A DNA stretch of 64,000 nucleotides, from the NCBI RefSeq assembly GCF_965118125.1, contig NZ_OZ221287.1:3348001-3412000 (forward strand), read 5' to 3'. Made by a program: the position numbers and the translations under genes. This document shows positions 43,546-52,757 of this stretch, in pieces; positions within the stretch are counted from its first letter, which is position 1; every line of letters begins with the position of its first letter. This stretch comes from Pararobbsia alpina_A (lineage in GTDB: Bacteria > Pseudomonadota > Gammaproteobacteria > Burkholderiales > Burkholderiaceae). The notes under the pieces were generated by a model. The model was given only the letters and a program-made list of their open reading frames with translations. It was not told the DNA's origin and made no database searches.

Positions 43546-44922
43546 TTACTGCCTGACCGCGCGCAGGTCGCTCAGGAACGTATCGCGCCACACGGACACG
43601 TTGTTGCGACGCAGCGTCTCCATCATCCGCTGGTACCGATCGATCCGTTCGTTGAGCGGCATACCCAGCGCGTGATCGAGCGCTTCGGCCATGCCGAGCA
43701 CGTCGACCGGATTGACGATCAATGCGCCGTCGAGCTCCTGCGCCGCGCCCGCGAAGCGCGACAACACGAGCACACCCGGATCCTCCGGGTCCTGCGCGGC
43801 CACGTATTCCTTGGCGACGAGATTCATGCCATCACGCAGCGGCGTGACGTAGCCGACGTGCGCCTCGCGGAACAGCGATGCAAGCACGGCACGCTCGTAC
43901 TGACGGTGCAGATAGCGAATCGGCGTCCAGTCCATTTCGGCGAACCGGCCATTAATGCGCCCTGATTCGGCTTCGAGCTGATGCCGGATCTCCTGATAGC
44001 TCTGGATGTCGGCGCGCGTCGGCGGTGCGACCTGAATGAACGACACCTGAGCCCGGTGATTCGGCGACATCTCGAGCAATTTCTCGAATGCCCGGAAACG
44101 CTCGACGAGGCCCTTCGAATAGTCGAGTCGGTCGACGCTGACGATCAGCCGCCGCTCATGCATCGTCTGACGCAGATTCTTGAGGTGCCGCCCGTCCTGA
44201 CCGGCCTTGGCCAGATCAGCAAGCTCATCGGGATAGATGCCGATCGGATAGGCGCCGATCCGCAGCTCGCGTCCATACGCGTTGACGCGTCCGTCCGACG
44301 ACACCGTCCCGCGCGCCTCGTGCTCGAGATAGTCGCGCAGCGCACGCAGGTCCGGCTCGGTCTGCACGCCCACGACGTCGTAGCAACACAGCGCGCGCAT
44401 GAGCTTTTCATGCGGCGGCACCGTCGTCAGGACCTGCGACGCGGGAAACGGGATATGGAGAAAGAATCCGATTCGATTCGTGACGCCTTCCTGGCGCAGC
44501 GCCTCGGCGAACGGGATCAGATGGTAGTCGTGCACCCAGATCACGTCGTCCGGCTTGATCAACGGAATCAGCTGATGCGCGAGCCACGCATTGACGCGTT
44601 GATAGCCTTCGAACTCATGGCGATCGTAGTTCGTGAGGTCGCTGCGATAGTGGAACGTCGGCCACAGCGTGTCGTTCGAAAAACCGCGGTAATACTGGTC
44701 GTAGTCCCGGCGTGTGAGCGACACGGTCGCGAACGTCACGGGCCCGCGCTCTTCGATCTTCGGTGCGTGCGGCGCGGTGCTGGCGACCTCGCCGCTCCAG
44801 CCGAACCACATGCCGCCGGTTTCCTTGAGCGCATCGTAGACGCCGACGGCAAGCCCGCCCGCCGCCATCCCGCCTTCAGAAATCGGCGCGACGCGGTTCG
44901 ACACAATGATCAGGCGGCTCAT
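43546..44922 (-). CDS. otsA: Trehalose-6-phosphate synthase
   Basis: The protein has 458 residues of the GT20 family: N-terminal SNRVAPISEGGMAAGGLAVG, WVHDYHLIPFAE, IGFFLHIPFP, VDRLDYSKGL and C-terminal LRDGMNLVAKEYVAAQ. It transfers glucose from UDP-glucose to glucose-6-phosphate. Its start overlaps the otsB stop by four bases (ATGA), so both steps of trehalose synthesis are coupled. Confidence 0.96.
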   Translation of the reverse strand: MSRLIIVSNRVAPISEGGMAAGGLAVGVYDALKETGGMWFGWSGEVASTAPHAPKIEERGPVTFATVSLTRRDYDQYYRGFSNDTLWPTFHYRSDLTNYDRHEFEGYQRVNAWLAHQLIPLIKPDDVIWVHDYHLIPFAEALRQEGVTNRIGFFLHIPFPASQVLTTVPPHEKLMRALCCYDVVGVQTEPDLRALRDYLEHEARGTVSSDGRVNAYGRELRIGAYPIGIYPDELADLAKAGQDGRHLKNLRQTMHERRLIVSVDRLDYSKGLVERFRAFEKLLEMSPNHRAQVSFIQVAPPTRADIQSYQEIRHQLEAESGRINGRFAEMDWTPIRYLHRQYERAVLASLFREAHVGYVTPLRDGMNLVAKEYVAAQDPEDPGVLVLSRFAGAAQELDGALIVNPVDVLGMAEALDHALGMPLNERIDRYQRMMETLRRNNVSVWRDTFLSDLRAVRQ

Positions 44923-45680
44923 CGTGCTTGCGCCGCCGATACGATCTGCTGAAGCCAGTCGAGGACATCGGACACGGAGCCGAGCCGATGTTGACCGATC
45001 GTTTCGCCGGCGCCGACCTTGATCGACGTGCCCTGGCGCGCATTGACGACGGCAAAGCCCTTTTCGTCCGTCAGATCGTCGCCCGCAAACACGGGCTTGC
45101 GACCCGCAAAAGGCGGCTCATCGAGAAAGGCGGCGATTGCCCTGCCCTTGTCGACGTTCTTGGGCTTGATCTCGAACACCATCTTGCCGGGCTGCAATAC
45201 GTAGCCGTCGGAGAAACGCTCGGCAAGCTGCTCGGCTGCGTGGCGTGCTGCGGCTTCGCGCGTCGGCGCGTTGCGGTAATGCAGGGCAAGGGCCGCGCCC
45301 TTGATCTCAAGCAACATGCCGGGGTTGTCAGCCACCACCTGCTCGAGCGCGCGCTCCATCGTTATCAGCCGTTCATCGCCGAAGCCCACGCGCAATGTGT
45401 CGCCGTTCGCATCGCGACGCTCGGCACCGTGAAGGCCCGCTGTGGGCAGACGCAACGGCGAGAGCATCGTATCGAGGTTGTCGATCCCGCGACCCGATAC
45501 AACCGCGACGGCGCCGCCGGTCAGATCCCGCAGGGCCTCGAGCAGTGTCTGCACGCGAGTTTCGACGACGACCTGGTCCGGCGTCGGCGCCAGCTCAACG
45601 AGCGTACCGTCGAAATCGAAGAAAAACGCCGTATCGGCGAGGTCGAGTGTGGCAGGCGGCTGGACAGTGAATGTCGTCAT
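44919..45680 (-). CDS. otsB: Trehalose-6-phosphate phosphatase
   Basis: The protein has 253 residues from MTTFTVQPP (45680). It is a HAD phosphatase: nucleophile motif FFFDFDGTLVEL, then VVSGRGIDNL, the lysine in KMVFEIKPK and the metal site FAGDDLTDEKGF. It dephosphorylates trehalose-6-phosphate to trehalose, an osmotic and desiccation protectant. It is the first gene of otsBA. Confidence 0.95.
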   Translation of the reverse strand: MTTFTVQPPATLDLADTAFFFDFDGTLVELAPTPDQVVVETRVQTLLEALRDLTGGAVAVVSGRGIDNLDTMLSPLRLPTAGLHGAERRDANGDTLRVGFGDERLITMERALEQVVADNPGMLLEIKGAALALHYRNAPTREAAARHAAEQLAERFSDGYVLQPGKMVFEIKPKNVDKGRAIAAFLDEPPFAGRKPVFAGDDLTDEKGFAVVNARQGTSIKVGAGETIGQHRLGSVSDVLDWLQQIVSAAQAR

Positions 45681-46029
45681 AGTCTGGCTGGATAACGCCG
45701 CCCGCATCGACGCGATGAGAGCGGCTGAACGCGGCATCTTACCGCGCTTCGCGAGCACAAACAGCTAGTTGTAAGCCTTCCGGTACGGAAGTCATCGTGC
45801 GAAATGCGTTACAGTGCGCAGGCGTTACGTCTGCAATGTGCACGGCTGGCCGCGTATTTGGCCGGCATGTCGACGGCGTGCGATCGCTCGACGGCGATAC
45901 GTCGATGCCATGTGGAAATGGCCGATCGCCGCTGGCTCATGGCTCATGATCGCGATACTCGCCTGTACGACGCACGCATCATGCGTTGATTGCGAACGCC
46001 ACTTTCGCTTCTCCAAAGGTATGAGTCTC
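45681..46029. other. Intergenic region between otsB and the SCO gene
   Basis: No gene is supported. A dyad CTTCCGgtaCGGAAG (45777-45791) lies about 100 bases upstream of otsB and could be an operator. The open frame leading into the SCO gene from 45814 has no family similarity. Confidence 0.4.
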
Positions 46030-46665
46030 ATGCAACACCCGATTCTTCCCGCGCGCAGTCTGTCTCGAGTCCATCGGGCTGCGGTGGGCGCGATCCTCGG
46101 CATCGTGCTGAGCCTGACGCTCGTTGCGTGCGGCAAGCGCCCTGAAACCTGGATGCTTGAAAACGTCGAAGGCCACCTGCCGGACCTGAGCTTCGCGCTG
46201 ACCAACGACAACGGCAAGCCGACTTCAGCGGCCGATCTCAAAGGCAAGATCGCCGTCGTGTATTTCGGCTACACGCACTGCCCTGATATTTGCCCGCAGA
46301 CGATGGCCAACCTCACGCAGGCCGTCGCGAAAATCGGCAACGACGCGAACGATGTGCGCGTTGTATTCATTTCCGTCGATCCGTCTCGTGATACACCTGA
46401 GGCCATGCACGCGTATGTGGATGCGTTCGACGCGAAGCACACGATCGGGCTCACGGGATCGCCCGATGCGATCGAAACCATGGCCAAGCGTTACCGCGTC
46501 GCGTATCAGGCCGACGCACCGGCATCGGGTGGCGGCTACGAGGTCGCGCACAGTTCGGGCATTTATATTTTCGACCGCGAAGGCAAGGCACGTTTGCTCG
46601 CGAACGGCACCGACACGGTCGACGCACTGGCGCACGACCTGCGCCAGCTCGCTCAACAAAGCTGA
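46030..46665 (+). CDS. SCO1/SenC family copper chaperone lipoprotein
   Basis: The protein has 211 residues from MQHPILPARS, with AAAGG ten bases before it; ATG 46021 is an alternative. The signal has lipobox LVAC. The thioredoxin-like fold carries the copper site GYTHCPDICPQTM (two Cys) and the late His in YEVAHSSGIYIFD. SCO proteins insert copper into the CuA site of cytochrome c oxidase. The PCuAC gene follows after 26 bases, and the two probably act together in the periplasm. Confidence 0.9.
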   Translation: MQHPILPARSLSRVHRAAVGAILGIVLSLTLVACGKRPETWMLENVEGHLPDLSFALTNDNGKPTSAADLKGKIAVVYFGYTHCPDICPQTMANLTQAVAKIGNDANDVRVVFISVDPSRDTPEAMHAYVDAFDAKHTIGLTGSPDAIETMAKRYRVAYQADAPASGGGYEVAHSSGIYIFDREGKARLLANGTDTVDALAHDLRQLAQQS

Positions 46666-46691
46666 TTTGAATCGCTCTTAATCACAGATCC

Positions 46692-47147
46692 ATGAAGTCG
46701 AGATTTCGTTTTATCGCAGCACTCGCGATGGCGGGAATGACAGCAACGTCGGCAAGTGCCGCGTTCGCCGCATCATCCACACTGACGGTCGATGGCGGCT
46801 GGGTTCGCTGGCTGCCGGGTGCACTGCCCGCCGCAGGCTATCTGACCATCATGAACAACGGAGACAAGCCCGTTGACCTCGTCGGCACGTCGAGCCCCGA
46901 CTACGGCATGGCCATGCTGCATGTGACCCGTACCGAGGGATCGACCTCGAAGATGGAGATGGTCGACAAGCTCACCGTGCCCGCTCACCAGAAGGTCGCG
47001 CTCGAGCCTGGCCACTACCATCTGATGCTCGAGCAGCCGACGCATAAGCTCGCGCCGGGCGACACAGTGAAACTCGAACTCAAGTTTTCGAACGGCGATA
47101 CGGTCGTTGCTCCGCTTCCCGTCAAACCGCCTTCGGCCACGCAATAA
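46692..47147 (+). CDS. Periplasmic copper chaperone PCu(A)C
   Basis: The protein has 151 residues. A signal peptide (about 27 residues, cleavage near AFAAS) is followed by the cupredoxin-like domain with the copper ligands spaced as H-x10-M then H-x-M: LHVTRTEGSTSKMEM and GHYHLML. It delivers copper(I) to cytochrome oxidase or to SCO. It is the second gene after the SCO homologue and is followed by a bidirectional terminator. Confidence 0.9.
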   Translation: MKSRFRFIAALAMAGMTATSASAAFAASSTLTVDGGWVRWLPGALPAAGYLTIMNNGDKPVDLVGTSSPDYGMAMLHVTRTEGSTSKMEMVDKLTVPAHQKVALEPGHYHLMLEQPTHKLAPGDTVKLELKFSNGDTVVAPLPVKPPSATQ

Positions 47148-47254
47148 GCCCGTCACGTGCTACATCCGGTCGGTGCGAGCGACATCACTGCTCCGACCGA
47201 TCTGAAACCACGGCCGAAACACTTCGGGCTTCCCTCGATCACAACGACGTAAAC

Positions 47255-47284
47255 GAAAAAACCACCCCGAAGGGTGGTTTTTTC
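47255..47284. terminator. Bidirectional terminator between the PCuAC and tRNA-Cys genes
   Basis: AAAAAACCACCC and GGGTGGTTTTTT pair perfectly around CGAA, giving A and T runs on both sides. Confidence 0.9.
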
Positions 47285-47302
47285 TGCCGCTTGACGCGAT
47301 TT

Positions 47303-47376
47303 TGGAGGCGCGGGCCGGAGTCGAACCGGCCTGGAAGGATTTGCAGTCCTCTGCATAACCGCTTTGCTACCGCGCC
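47303..47376 (-). tRNA. tRNA-Cys (anticodon GCA)
   Basis: The gene has 74 bases with an encoded CCA. The acceptor stem GGCGCGG/CCGCGCC, the anticodon loop CTGCAAA and the T-arm GCCGGTTCGACTCCGGC are intact. Confidence 0.96.
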
Positions 47377-47423
47377 GTAGACGGCGACTGCTCAATGCGT
47401 ATCGATCGAACAGTGCATATTCA

Positions 47424-47450
47424 AACAAAAAGGGAAGCTGTTGCTTCCCC
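47424..47450 (-). terminator. Terminator-like hairpin between tRNA-Gly and tRNA-Cys
   Basis: On the minus strand GGGAAGC and GCTTCCC pair around AACA, followed by TTTTTGTTTG. It would end the pgsA/tRNA-Gly transcript before tRNA-Cys, so tRNA-Cys may depend on read-through or its own promoter in the following 50 bases. Confidence 0.65.
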
Positions 47451-47456
47451 CTTGTC

Positions 47457-47532
47457 TGGAGCGGGAGACGAGTCTCGAACTCGCGACCTCAACCTTGGCA
47501 AGGTTGCGCTCTACCAACTGAGCTACTCCCGC
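47457..47532 (-). tRNA. tRNA-Gly (anticodon GCC), copy 2
   Basis: The gene has 76 bases with an encoded CCA. The acceptor stem GCGGGAG/CTCCCGC and the anticodon loop TTGCCAA are intact. It is identical to the copy at 47608-47683. Confidence 0.96.
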
Positions 47533-47607
47533 GTGACCTGCTAGCGAACCGGACATCACGCGAATCATCCGAATCCGAAATCGTTACGATTTCTGCACTA
47601 TAAATTC

Positions 47608-47683
47608 TGGAGCGGGAGACGAGTCTCGAACTCGCGACCTCAACCTTGGCAAGGTTGCGCTCTACCAACTGAGCTACTCCCGC
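47608..47683 (-). tRNA. tRNA-Gly (anticodon GCC), copy 1
   Basis: The gene has 76 bases, identical to the copy at 47457-47532 and separated from it by 75 bases of unrelated sequence. It lies after pgsA on the same strand. Confidence 0.96.
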
Positions 47684-47855
47684 ATATTTTTTGCTGCTTT
47701 CTCGTCGCTTTTTCGTTGCTTCGTACTGCGCTTGGCGACGAGAAACGAGATTATGAAGAGGTCATTCCAGAGTGTCAAGCGTGCGATCCAAAATCTTTTC
47801 CTGCCTCGCATACCGCTCTCTACGCACGCGCTGCACAGCGTTCACGACACACCAC

Positions 47856-48485
47856 TTACTGCGCGGCACTCACGCGTTCGCGAATCTGCGGCCACGCGAG
47901 TTTCATGTAGTAGAGCATCGACCAGATAGTGAGGAACGCAGCGACGTAAATCAGCCAGAGACCCCACACGCGCGAATCGAACAAGGTATGGCCGCGGATC
48001 GTGAGCGGCGCATAGTAAAGCAGCATCGGAATCGCGACCATCTGACACGCAGTCTTGAATTTACCGAGCGAATTGACGGCGACACTCTTCGACGCGCCGA
48101 TCTGCGCCATCCATTCACGCAATGCCGAGATCGTGATTTCGCGCCCCACGATAACAAGCGCGATCACGGCGTTGAGCCGCGTGAGTTCGACGAGCACCAG
48201 CAATGCGGCCGTCACCATCAGCTTGTCAGCGACAGGATCGAGAAACGCCCCGAACGCCGACGTCTGATTGAGCTTGCGCGCGAGAAAGCCGTCGAACCAG
48301 TCAGTCAGCGCAGCCAATACGAAGATCACCATCGCGAGCGTATTCTTGACCGGTACCGACATCATCATGTCGGGAAAATAGAAGACGCCAACGACCAGAG
48401 GAATCAGGACGATTCGCAGCCACGTCAGGAATATCGGCAAATTGAACGGCATGGGGTGCAGACACTCGCTATTCGATAAAGTCAT
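47856..48485 (-). CDS. pgsA: CDP-diacylglycerol-glycerol-3-phosphate 3-phosphatidyltransferase
   Basis: The protein has 209 residues from ATG 48485, which has GAGG four bases before it. ATG 48452 (MPFNLPIF), where most relatives start, lacks such a site, so both are possible. The CDP-alcohol phosphotransferase motif D-G-x2-A-R-x8-G-x3-D-x3-D is seen as DGFLARKLNQTSAFGAFLDPVAD. Five or six membrane helices are predicted. It makes phosphatidylglycerol phosphate, the precursor of PG and cardiolipin. It lies after uvrC and before the tRNA-Gly genes. Confidence 0.93.
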   Translation of the reverse strand: MTLSNSECLHPMPFNLPIFLTWLRIVLIPLVVGVFYFPDMMMSVPVKNTLAMVIFVLAALTDWFDGFLARKLNQTSAFGAFLDPVADKLMVTAALLVLVELTRLNAVIALVIVGREITISALREWMAQIGASKSVAVNSLGKFKTACQMVAIPMLLYYAPLTIRGHTLFDSRVWGLWLIYVAAFLTIWSMLYYMKLAWPQIRERVSAAQ

Positions 48486-48667
48486 TGTGCCTCGTTCAGA
48501 AGTCTTCGAACAAGGCGCGGGATTACTTGCTAATTTCCGCTATTCCTTTTGCATCTCGATCAACCGGCGCAATGGCAGACCCCACTCTGGATTCCTGCTA
48601 CGGTCTGCGCTGCGAATCCGCTGCTGATCAAACAGGCACGCGCCCCGAACTATACATTTCCGCGCGG

Positions 48668-51073
48668 TCAATGGAGTTGCTTGTAAATCTGTTCGGCCAG
48701 CGTGCGTGAAATGCCTTCGACGCTCGCCAGCTCTTCAATACTCGCCGACACCACGCCGCGCAATCCGCCGAATCGCGCAAGCAAGCGCTGGCGGCGCTTC
48801 GCGCCGACACCTTCCAGTTCTTCAAGACGCGAACTCTGACGCACTTTCGCACGCTTGGCGCGCATCCCCGTAATCGCAAAGCGGTGCGCTTCGTCGCGAA
48901 TCTGCGCGATCAGCATCAGCGCGGCACTGTCCTTGCCGAGTTCGAGCGAAGGTCGCCCGTCGGCAAACACCAGCGTTTCAAGGCCCACCTTGCGCCCTTC
49001 GCCTTTCGCCACGCCCACGAGAATACCGATATCGATGCCGAGTTCCGTGAACACCTGACGCGCGATTTCGACCTGCCCCTTGCCGCCGTCGATCAGCACG
49101 ATGTTGGGCATCGGCGTCGCAGGCGTGGCCTTCGCTGCCGAGGTATCCGACTTGGATGCTTCCGAAGCCGGTGCATCCGACACCAACGAATCGGTGGATG
49201 ACGCATCCGGCGCATCCGACGTATCCGCCACGTCTGCCATGTCCGCGGCATCCGTAACATCGACAACGCCGGTCGTCACGTCGGCGTCGTCGTCGACACG
49301 CACCGCATCGCCCGCGCTCGCCGCCTGCTGCGCGAGGATCTTTTCGTAGCGACGCGTGAGCACCTGGCGCATCGCCGCATAGTCGTCGCCCGGCGTGATG
49401 CCGGTGATGTTGTACCGGCGATAGTCGCCCGATTGCATCTTGTGATGGTGATAGACCACGCACGATGCCTGGGTCGCTTCGCCCATCGTATGGCTGATGT
49501 CGAAACACTCGACGCGCAGCGTGGCGAGATCGTCGAAGTCGAGGCTCAGCACGTCGGTCAGCGCACGCGTTCGCGCCTGCTGCGAACCTTGCTCGGAAAG
49601 CAGGCGCATCAGCGAGAGCTTCGCGCCCTGCTCGGCCATGGCGAGCCATGAACGCTTCTGCCCTTGCGGCTGACGGATCAGCGAGACCTTGCGGCCCGCC
49701 TGAGCGCCGAGGAGGTCGACGATCTGCCGGTTCGACGGCGCCACGTTGACGATCAGCACCGGTGGCACGGCGTGGTCGATGTAATGCTGACCGATAAAGG
49801 CTTCGATGACCTCGGCTTCGAGCGACCGGTCGTCCTGACCGGACGGCGTCACATCGGTGTTCGCCGTGTCGATGTCGCCCTGGCCCGACTCGCTGACACC
49901 ATCAACGTCGTCATCATCGCTGCGGGACGCGTCATCGCTTCGCTTGCTCGCTTCGTCCGCAAGTACGCCGGCAGTGCCGTCTTCCGTTTCGTCTTCACGG
50001 TCCGAGTCGCCTTCGTCGTCGCCCGGCATCACGGCTTCGTCGTCGAGACCATCGTCATCGATCGACGCTTCGTCGTCGTGCATCAGCCCGAGCGCGCGCG
50101 CCTTCTTGCGATCGAGCTCGATCTCGCCGACCTCTCGCTTCGCTTCGAGCACCTCGACCGGTGTGACTTCGTCGTCAATCTCCTCATCCGCGAGCGCATT
50201 GCCGACCTGGCTCGGAAAGTACGCCTTGTCGCCGAGGTGACGACCGCCACGCACCATCGCCAGATTGACGCAGACCTTTCCGCCGTACGCGACGACCGCA
50301 AGAACATCGGCATCGTTGTCGCCGCCCGTTTCGATCGTCTGCTGATGCAATACGGCCGCGAGCGACTTCATCTGATTGCGAACCGCCGCAGCCTGTTCAA
50401 AGCGCAACTCGGCCGCATACGCATGCATCTTCTGCTCGAGCTCGCTCATCACTTCGGTCTGACGACCGCTCAGGAAGCGCGCCGCATTGCGCACGTCGAC
50501 GGCGTAATCGTCTTCACTGATATTGCCGACGCACGGCGCCGTGCAACGCGAAATCTGATGGAGCAAGCACGGGCGCGCACGATTCGAAAACACCGAGTCC
50601 TCGCACGTGCGCAGCTGGAACACGCGCTGCAGAATCTGAATGCTTTCGCGAACCGCCCAGGCATTCGGAAACGGCCCGAAATACTGGTGCTTTCGATCCA
50701 CGGCCCCACGGTAATAGACCATGCGTGGAAACGTGTGGCCCGTCAGTTTCAGGTACGGATACGATTTATCGTCGCGAAACAGGATGTTGTAGCGCGGCGA
50801 TAACGCCTTGATCAGATTGTTTTCGAGCAGCAGCGCTTCAGCTTCAGACCGCGTGACCGTCGTTTCGAGCTTCGCAATCCGGCTCACCATCATCGCAATG
50901 CGCGGCGATAGCAGCGTCTTGTTGAAATAACTCGATACGCGTTTTTTGAGGTCGCGTGCCTTGCCCACATACAGCACCGCGCCTTCCGCATCGTAATAGC
51001 GGTAGACACCGGGCAAATGCGGCAATTGCGCAAGAATCGGTTTCGGGTCGAAGGAATCGGATTCGTCGGACAT
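48668..51073 (-). CDS. uvrC: UvrABC excinuclease subunit C with two acidic insertions
   Basis: The protein has 801 residues from MSDESDSFDPKP (51073). Domains in order: GIY-YIG nuclease (PGVYRYYD, then LYVGKARDL, about 20-100), UvrB-binding motif (about 205-240), the RNase H-like endonuclease (ECFDISHT, then the MPNIVLIDGGKGQ segment) and C-terminal tandem helix-hairpin-helix (LEELEGVGAKRRQRLL, SVEGISRTLAEQIY). It makes both cuts in nucleotide excision repair. E. coli UvrC has 610 residues. The extra length is two Asp/Glu/Ser/Thr-rich inserts, about 297-420 and 584-655, that interrupt domains without touching motifs. It is divergent from earP. Confidence 0.95.
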   Translation of the reverse strand: MSDESDSFDPKPILAQLPHLPGVYRYYDAEGAVLYVGKARDLKKRVSSYFNKTLLSPRIAMMVSRIAKLETTVTRSEAEALLLENNLIKALSPRYNILFRDDKSYPYLKLTGHTFPRMVYYRGAVDRKHQYFGPFPNAWAVRESIQILQRVFQLRTCEDSVFSNRARPCLLHQISRCTAPCVGNISEDDYAVDVRNAARFLSGRQTEVMSELEQKMHAYAAELRFEQAAAVRNQMKSLAAVLHQQTIETGGDNDADVLAVVAYGGKVCVNLAMVRGGRHLGDKAYFPSQVGNALADEEIDDEVTPVEVLEAKREVGEIELDRKKARALGLMHDDEASIDDDGLDDEAVMPGDDEGDSDREDETEDGTAGVLADEASKRSDDASRSDDDDVDGVSESGQGDIDTANTDVTPSGQDDRSLEAEVIEAFIGQHYIDHAVPPVLIVNVAPSNRQIVDLLGAQAGRKVSLIRQPQGQKRSWLAMAEQGAKLSLMRLLSEQGSQQARTRALTDVLSLDFDDLATLRVECFDISHTMGEATQASCVVYHHHKMQSGDYRRYNITGITPGDDYAAMRQVLTRRYEKILAQQAASAGDAVRVDDDADVTTGVVDVTDAADMADVADTSDAPDASSTDSLVSDAPASEASKSDTSAAKATPATPMPNIVLIDGGKGQVEIARQVFTELGIDIGILVGVAKGEGRKVGLETLVFADGRPSLELGKDSAALMLIAQIRDEAHRFAITGMRAKRAKVRQSSRLEELEGVGAKRRQRLLARFGGLRGVVSASIEELASVEGISRTLAEQIYKQLH

Positions 51074-51249
51074 GCTTGAGGGCGTGGTCTTCAATGCCTG
51101 GTCTTCGGCCAGGCCGTCACTGCAATAGAATCGCAAGTCTAGATGATACCGAGCGCACTGTAAGCGTTCGCAGCACGGGCGCATTCGCTCGGTCTCGCTC
51201 GACCGGTTCAAGCGTACGCTCCGCGACGCACTCACCTCACTTGTGTTTT

Positions 51250-52545
51250 ATGGTCAACCGCCCCATCGCCTGCGATATTTTCTGCACCGTCATCGACAAC
51301 TTCGGCGATATCGGCGTGGCGTGGCGGCTCGCGCGCCAGCTCGCGCACGATCACGGCTGGTCGGTCCGGCTCTGGGTCGACGACCTCCATACCTTCGCCA
51401 AGCTCGCGCCATCGCTCAATCCGGGCAAACGCTGGCAGCGCCTCGGCGAAGTCGTCGTCGAACACTGGGCCGCGCCGTTTGTCGATGGCGACACGCTGCA
51501 GATCGCCGATGTCGTCATCGAGGCGTTTGCCTGCGACTTGCCGCCTGCGTATCTCGCCGCCATGGCGGATCGCGACCCCGTTCCCGTGTGGATCAATCTC
51601 GACTACCTGAGTTCCGAAGACTGGGTCGCCGATTTTCATCTCAAACCGTCGCCGCACCCCCGGCTGCCGCTGAACAAGTGGTTCTTTTTTCCGGGTCTCG
51701 GCCCCCACACGGGCGGCGTGCTGATCGAGTCTTCGCTCGCGAGCCGGCGCGACACCTTTCAGCGTGATCCGGTGGCCCGCGCGGCGCTGTTCGATGCGCT
51801 GGGCGTCGGTCGCCCGGGCGACGATACGACAGTCGTGTCGCTGTTCGCCTACGAAAACAACGTGGTCGGCGAACTGCTTGCGGAGTGGCGCGACGGTCAT
51901 ACGCCTGTTCTGGCGCTCGTTCCCGTCGGCCGCGTCGGCCCGGATGTCGCGCGCTTCCTCGACATCGCCGCCTTCGACACGTCCGTCGACGAGACCCGCG
52001 GCAATCTGACCGTGCGCGCCGTGCCGTTCGTTGACCACGACACCTATGACCAGATCCTCTGGGCGTGCGACCTGAATTTCGTGCGCGGGGAGGATTCGTT
52101 TGTCCGTGCCCAACTGGCCGCACGCCCGTTCGTCTGGCATATCTACCCGCAAAGCGACGATGCGCACCTGCCCAAGCTCGACGCGGCCCTCGAGCACTAC
52201 ACCGTGGGGCTGCCAACCGAAGCCGCACACGCGCTCGGGCAGTTCTGGCATCACTGGAATGGTTCGCCCGGCGCGTCGGGCGGCCCGGAGGCCGAGCGCG
52301 ACGCCGGTAAGCACGAGGTGAAAGAAACGGGCAAGGCAGGTGGGACGGATGCCGGCACTCATCCTGATGCAACGCCCCTGACTCCCCCGAACGTTGGCCC
52401 CGGAACGCCCGCCGGCCCATGGGCCTCGCTCATGCAGCACCGCGACGCGCTGGCACACGGCGCACGCGAATGGATCGATGAACTCGCCGCCCACGGAGGC
52501 CTCGCCGCAAATCTGGCGGAATTCGCCGAAAGCCGGTTAAAATAG
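51250..52545 (+). CDS. earP: EF-P arginine rhamnosyltransferase
   Basis: The protein has 431 residues from MVNRPIACDIFCTVIDNFGDIGVAWRLA. It is a GT-B fold enzyme of the EarP family, with the N-terminal NFGDIGV loop, the LNKWFFFPGLGPHTGG region, and the C-terminal RGEDSFVRAQLAARPFVWHIYPQ that binds dTDP-rhamnose. It rhamnosylates Arg32 of EF-P, and efp is the next gene. A Gly/Pro/Lys-rich insert of about 55 residues (near 340-395) makes it longer than the Pseudomonas protein (376). The start is 176 bases from the divergent uvrC start. Confidence 0.93.
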   Translation: MVNRPIACDIFCTVIDNFGDIGVAWRLARQLAHDHGWSVRLWVDDLHTFAKLAPSLNPGKRWQRLGEVVVEHWAAPFVDGDTLQIADVVIEAFACDLPPAYLAAMADRDPVPVWINLDYLSSEDWVADFHLKPSPHPRLPLNKWFFFPGLGPHTGGVLIESSLASRRDTFQRDPVARAALFDALGVGRPGDDTTVVSLFAYENNVVGELLAEWRDGHTPVLALVPVGRVGPDVARFLDIAAFDTSVDETRGNLTVRAVPFVDHDTYDQILWACDLNFVRGEDSFVRAQLAARPFVWHIYPQSDDAHLPKLDAALEHYTVGLPTEAAHALGQFWHHWNGSPGASGGPEAERDAGKHEVKETGKAGGTDAGTHPDATPLTPPNVGPGTPAGPWASLMQHRDALAHGAREWIDELAAHGGLAANLAEFAESRLK

Positions 52546-52757
52546 GCCGTTTTTCAATAGCTTAGACTTGTCGAGCAAAGGTAACCGGGCTTCCCGGCCG
52601 TTTCCCAGTCGTCAGCGGACACGGCGGCGCCGGCATTCCGAATCAGGTTACATCGCGGCAACGCAGTGAATCGCGGCCCTACGCCCGTCTCACGCGTCCG
52701 CGTTTGCCTGTTCGCCAGGTCGCGAGCCAAACATTCAGGTAAGACAGGATACGTTTT

